NCBI RefSeq assembly: GCF_042140245.1
Contig: NZ_CP159483.1
Coordinates: 2,418,001-2,482,000, forward strand
DNA: 64,000 nucleotides
Reading direction: 5' to 3'
From: MH13 sp042140245
Lineage (GTDB): Bacteria; Pseudomonadota; Alphaproteobacteria; Rhizobiales; MH13
Positions 60,555 to 64,000 of this stretch are shown in pieces. The position numbers were made by a program, and so were the translations under genes. Under the pieces are notes generated by a model. That model worked only from the letters and a program-made list of their open reading frames with translations. It was not told the DNA's origin and made no database searches. Within the stretch, counting starts at the first letter, position 1; the number at the start of each line of letters is the position of its first letter.

Positions 60555-61679
60555 GTGCAATCCTTTTTGTCTCTGTTTGGTGTTTCTGATGCGGCGGCAA
60601 CACGCCCAGCGGACCCAACACGCGCGGCTGGATCGCCGGTACGCATTGAGCAAGCCTTTGCAGCAGCATCGGAAACCACCGGTCTGCCGTTTGATTTCTT
60701 CATGACCACGGCGATGCGCGAGAGCAGCTTGGACGTGAATGCGGCTGCCAGCACATCCTCAGCGCGTGGGCCGTTCCAATTTATCGAGCAGACGTGGCTC
60801 GGCATGGTGCATGAGCACGGTGCGAGCCTTGGCTTGGCGGATGAGGCGGCAGCCATTGCGCGCCGGTCCGACGGTCGTTTCGTGATGGATGATCCGCAGG
60901 CTCGCGAAACCGTGTTGGCGATGCGGCACGATCCGCAGCTTTCAGCTGTGATGAGCGGTCTCTACCTGCAAGAGAATGCGGCTGACCTGCAGAATGCTCT
61001 GGGGCGCCAGGTGACCGTGGGCGAGGGGTATGTTGCCCATGTGTTCGGTCCGTCCGGTGCTTCCCGGTTGATCTCTTTGTCTGAACAGCAGCCCAACCGA
61101 GTGGCTGCTGAGGTTTTTCCCACACAGGCAGCGGCCAATCGTGGTTTGTTCTACGATCGCTCAGGTGAGCCGGTCTCCGTGCGTCAGCTCTACGACCGAC
61201 TGGTGGACGGCTTCCCAACCGATCCTGTTTCAACACAGGGCCTTCAGAGCCCGGTGGCCACAGCGACGGCGCCGACTGCCTCCGCGCCGGTTGCGCCGCG
61301 TGATCCAAGCCAACCCTTGTCATTGGAACCTGCAGGGTTTGATGCTTTGCCGGAGGCGGTAGAGCCTGATCAGTTTGCGCAGATGGGGCTGTTCTCGCCC
61401 GCTGGGCGCGGCGCTGTGCCCTTTTTCGCCGCGCTTTATCGACCTGATGGTGTGGCAGTGCCGGAGGTTGCCGAAGACCTGGTGGCAACCCATGGCGAGC
61501 CGGTCAGTGCACCGATCCCCGGTGGTTCTGGGGCTGTGCCTCCAAACCCTGTGGCGCATCCGTCCAGCGTGGGGCAGCCGCTTGACTTGGTCACGTTCGT
61601 GCAGAGCGGTCAGCTTACCAGCTCATACCGCAACCCTGCCGGTATCCCCATCGCCTCGGAGTTGGCGCCACCAGTATGA
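60555..61679 (+). CDS. Lytic transglycosylase (SLT) domain protein
   Basis: 374 residues, GTG start. The SLT-like domain (about 25-200) has the catalytic Glu in AMRESSLDVNAAASTSSARGPFQFIEQTW (cited by position ~50-78) and VTVGEGYVAHVFGPSGASRLI. The C-terminal half is Pro/Ala-rich and disordered, with no clear signal peptide. Predicted peptidoglycan-cleaving enzyme; its stop overlaps the DUF2336 start (ATGA). Confidence 0.88.
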   Translation: MQSFLSLFGVSDAAATRPADPTRAAGSPVRIEQAFAAASETTGLPFDFFMTTAMRESSLDVNAAASTSSARGPFQFIEQTWLGMVHEHGASLGLADEAAAIARRSDGRFVMDDPQARETVLAMRHDPQLSAVMSGLYLQENAADLQNALGRQVTVGEGYVAHVFGPSGASRLISLSEQQPNRVAAEVFPTQAAANRGLFYDRSGEPVSVRQLYDRLVDGFPTDPVSTQGLQSPVATATAPTASAPVAPRDPSQPLSLEPAGFDALPEAVEPDQFAQMGLFSPAGRGAVPFFAALYRPDGVAVPEVAEDLVATHGEPVSAPIPGGSGAVPPNPVAHPSSVGQPLDLVTFVQSGQLTSSYRNPAGIPIASELAPPV

Positions 61680-62995
61680 TTGTTGATGCGTTTCTTGAGT
61701 GGTCAAAAAGTGCGCCGCGAGAGCGCAGGATCGAAGCAGCTGATGCTTTGGCGCGCTCCTATCTTCATTCTGAGTTGGATGAAGATGATCGCCGTAAGGT
61801 CCTGACGGGCCTTTTTGCATTGGTTGATGATTCCAGCGTTGGTGTGCGCGAGCGCTTGGCCGCCATTTTCGCCGACCGCCGCGATGCACCGCGTGCCTTG
61901 GTGTTACGGCTGCTGGACGATGTGCCAGCGGTCAGCGCGTCACTTTATGCTCGGTCGCCCGTTTTGCTCGCGTCGCACCTGATGGATGCTCTGTACCGCG
62001 CAGAGCCGCGCTTGGAAGAAGCGATTGCGCAGCGTGTGGATTTGAACCGTATGCTGATCGATCAATTGATCGCACGTGCGTGTGCAACAGCCTGCAAGGC
62101 GCTGGTGAGCAATCCGCACGTATCGCTGACCGACGATGATCTGCACGCTTTCATTGATCGTTTTGCCGGCGACGCCGATGCCTTGGAAACCCTCCAGGCC
62201 AACCGTCGCTTGTCGCCGGAGCATGAGTGTCTTTTGGTTGCGTCGTGTGCCCAGGCCTATCAGGCCAACGAATTCGTGCGGGCTCTGGTGCCAGACAAGC
62301 GCTTGGAACGGTTGACCAAAGCTGCACGCGAACGTGCTGTTCTGGAAGTTTTGGCACGCTTGAGCCCAAAGGCTTGCTGGCAGGCCACAGGGGTGTTGTA
62401 CGCGCGAGGCGTTGTCACACCTGCCTTCATTTTGCGGGCGGCCCTCTCGGGCGAGATTCTGACGCTGGAGGCCTTGGTAGCGCGGCTTTGCGATGTCTCC
62501 ATGGAGCGTGTTCGCAGTGCTTTCGTGCATGCCCGTCCGGTTGTCGCTGCGACGCTGCTCAAGAAAACCGGGTTGAGCGAAACCGTGCGCAGCGTGCTTT
62601 CCATGGCGCTGGTGCTTGCCCGTGAGCTGGCCCGTTCCGATGTTGATTGGACGGCCTCGTTTTTCGCTGAAACGCTGATTGAGGTTGTTGACCAACGCAA
62701 TGCTGATGCGTCGATGGATGCGCTTGATGGTGTTGGTTCGGGGGATGCGTCTGATGCGACGGTGGCGCTCTGTCACAGCATTGCCGCCGATATCATGCAG
62801 GCCGAAGCGCGCGCCTACACCGTCGCAAGCCGCTTGCCAGAGGTGAGTGATCTTGAGGCTATGTTCACCGAGGGTGAGCCTGGCGAAGCCTTGGCGATGA
62901 CGGTGGATGCTTTGGTAAGTGATGCCTTGGACGGAGATCTGCTGAGCGTCGAAGGATCAGACGCCGACAGGCAAGAACGACAGTTGGCAGCGTAA
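61676..62995 (+). CDS. DUF2336 domain-containing protein
   Basis: 439 residues, alpha-helical with HEAT-like repetition (RKVLTGLFALVDDSSVGVRERLAAIFADR; RALVLRLLDDVPAVSASLYARSPVL). Family common in alphaproteobacteria; sometimes linked to motility or signalling, but unproven. Translationally coupled to the lytic transglycosylase and convergent with the Hpt gene. Confidence 0.87.
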   Translation: MIVDAFLEWSKSAPRERRIEAADALARSYLHSELDEDDRRKVLTGLFALVDDSSVGVRERLAAIFADRRDAPRALVLRLLDDVPAVSASLYARSPVLLASHLMDALYRAEPRLEEAIAQRVDLNRMLIDQLIARACATACKALVSNPHVSLTDDDLHAFIDRFAGDADALETLQANRRLSPEHECLLVASCAQAYQANEFVRALVPDKRLERLTKAARERAVLEVLARLSPKACWQATGVLYARGVVTPAFILRAALSGEILTLEALVARLCDVSMERVRSAFVHARPVVAATLLKKTGLSETVRSVLSMALVLARELARSDVDWTASFFAETLIEVVDQRNADASMDALDGVGSGDASDATVALCHSIAADIMQAEARAYTVASRLPEVSDLEAMFTEGEPGEALAMTVDALVSDALDGDLLSVEGSDADRQERQLAA

Positions 62996-63016
62996 AGTTT
63001 GGGATTGGCTGCTCGA

Positions 63017-63538
63017 CTAGGCGGCCTTCGGGTCCTGGTCGTGGACTTTGGCGATCATCTCAGCACCGGCTTTGGACAGCTCATCGGCCAATGTGATGGC
63101 AATGCTGTTGTCTTCCCCCGCCTTGGTTTCGCGCGCGATGGCGCGAATGGCGGTGATGTATTTTTCCAGGAACGAGTTGGGGATATCGTGTTTGCCTTTG
63201 GCATCCATGATGTCACAGAAAACACCGGCAATTTTTCCCACTGACGGAAAGCCAAGTGTGGACGCTTGGCCACGCATATCATGGGCCGCGCGATAGAGGG
63301 CACCGCGTGCTTCTTCAGAAAAACCAGCCTGTTTGTTGGCTTCCCAAATCTCCATGAGGCGCTCAACCTCTTCGGCCATCCAGTCGGCGAAGTTCACCGA
63401 AAGGCGCTTGACGGCCTGCTCAGCCTTTTCAACGGGGTCAAATTTTGCGTCACGACCAGTGAGCTTGCGCACCTTTTTCTGCAAGGTGTTTGGCGGTGTG
63501 ATCGTTTCGTAAGAACCCGCTTCAATGGGCTTGCTCAT
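63017..63538 (-). CDS. Hpt (histidine phosphotransfer) domain protein
   Basis: 173 residues from ATG 63538 (GAGGAAGACC upstream). ALYRAAHDMRGQASTLGF contains the phosphorylatable His in the usual HxxxG(Q/S) context. The N-terminal ~55 residues are basic (TLQKKVRKLTGRDAKF). Likely a phosphorelay intermediate; the neighbouring receiver-domain gene is a plausible partner. Confidence 0.82.
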   Translation of the reverse strand: MSKPIEAGSYETITPPNTLQKKVRKLTGRDAKFDPVEKAEQAVKRLSVNFADWMAEEVERLMEIWEANKQAGFSEEARGALYRAAHDMRGQASTLGFPSVGKIAGVFCDIMDAKGKHDIPNSFLEKYITAIRAIARETKAGEDNSIAITLADELSKAGAEMIAKVHDQDPKAA

Positions 63539-63656
63539 GGTCTTCCTCACAATTTCAGCCCAGCAGGCCTTGTGCAATGCCTTATCACTCTAGCGGCAAA
63601 AGAGTTGCCAGAGGGTTAGGCTGGGCGTCAAAGCATTCCCTTTTTTGCGGCTTAGG

Positions 63657-64000
63657 TTACTTTGCTACCGCAGCGTCAGCCTCGTGATCCAAGGTGTCGT
63701 CCACTTCCACATCATCATCATCATCGACATCCCCCTCGCGCTTCTTCTCGCCCGTGTAGTTTGGATGGACGAAGCGGCGACGGTCAGGGCCGAAGAAGGT
63801 TTGTGTGCGGATGAAGGGACGCGGGTGTTCGATACAGCTTTCAAGCCGCAGATAGAGCTGTCGGGCGGATATCGGCTTGCACAAAAACTCCGTGACACCG
63901 GCATCGCGGGCTTGCACCACGCGGCTGCGTTCTGAGTAACCCGACAGCATAATGATAGGAGTGTACGGGTTGTCGCCGTCTGGGTTTCGTACCGCTGCTG
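63657..64000 (-). CDS. Response-regulator receiver protein, 5'-truncated
   Basis: The frame is open to the right edge; the upstream residues read NPDGDNPYTPIIMLSGYSER, a CheY-like receiver around the switch Ser. Then DAGVTEFLCKPISARQLYLRL with the conserved Lys-Pro. A ~45-residue tail ends with an acidic DDDDDVEVDD. The phospho-acceptor Asp is outside the window. Confidence 0.85.
   Translation of the reverse strand, partial: AAVRNPDGDNPYTPIIMLSGYSERSRVVQARDAGVTEFLCKPISARQLYLRLESCIEHPRPFIRTQTFFGPDRRRFVHPNYTGEKKREGDVDDDDDVEVDDTLDHEADAAVAK

Overview
The window looks like chromosome of an alphaproteobacterium, most probably of the order Hyphomicrobiales (Rhizobiales). This rests on protein families and neighbourhoods typical of that group: DUF3126, the PAS_5 family next to a PilZ protein, the BTLCP peptidase, DUF2336, and the patatin/hisI/folE/Fe-S scaffold/yidD/thrS run. 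The sequence is moderately GC-rich and densely coded, with many 4-base start/stop overlaps. There is no rRNA, no CRISPR array and no intact prophage.

Layout: 1-0.7 kb is the tail of an FeS-type photolyase. 0.7-4.9 kb is a complete Anbu operon (ATP-grasp, alpha-E, transglutaminase and Anbu protease). 5-21.7 kb is mostly housekeeping: radC, map, a methyltransferase, sfsA, a molybdopterin-binding protein, gpt, tRNA-Leu(TAA), a CoA-transferase/citrate-synthase-like pair, GST, an acyl-CoA synthetase, a flavin monooxygenase, crotonase, cysE, a gamma carbonic anhydrase and a CNNM/CorC protein. 21.8-24.5 kb is a small accessory patch marked by copies of a dispersed GCGGAC-containing repeat; it holds a DUF1801 gene broken by a TAG codon, a PEP-mutase-family gene and ada.

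24.6-32.7 kb is the most coherent accessory system. A perfect 18-bp operator-like palindrome precedes an ABC importer (binding protein, two permeases, ATPase), a fused tandem glycerophosphodiesterase, a LacI regulator and an inositol-monophosphatase-family phosphatase. The inferred logic is: import a phosphodiester, hydrolyse it, then dephosphorylate the product. The phosphodiesterase-phosphatase pairing resembles the AccF/AccG pair of agrocinopine catabolism. A short tyrosine recombinase and a tripartite tricarboxylate transporter (TctC-B-A) follow, then an outer-membrane-like protein.

37.8-41.9 kb is an unusual three-gene cluster: a PaaK-like adenylate-forming enzyme, a glycosyltransferase fused to what looks like a degenerate HprK-like domain, and a divergent second glycosyltransferase. 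41.9-44.7 kb is ilvBN, preceded by a readable attenuator with an Ile-Val-Leu-Val leader peptide. 44.8-51.9 kb holds a soluble PAS chemoreceptor, a RecD-like helicase, the BTLCP peptidase, tandem PilZ and PAS_5 proteins, a candidate small RNA, a rhomboid protease and a CBS protein. 52-57.4 kb is patatin, hisI, folE, Fe-S scaffold, yidD and thrS. 57.4-64 kb has a CMD-family gene next to an 11-bp-phased GCGGAC repeat array, an exported three-repeat protein, nitroreductase and flavin reductase, a lytic transglycosylase with DUF2336, and an Hpt protein with the tail of a response regulator at the window edge.
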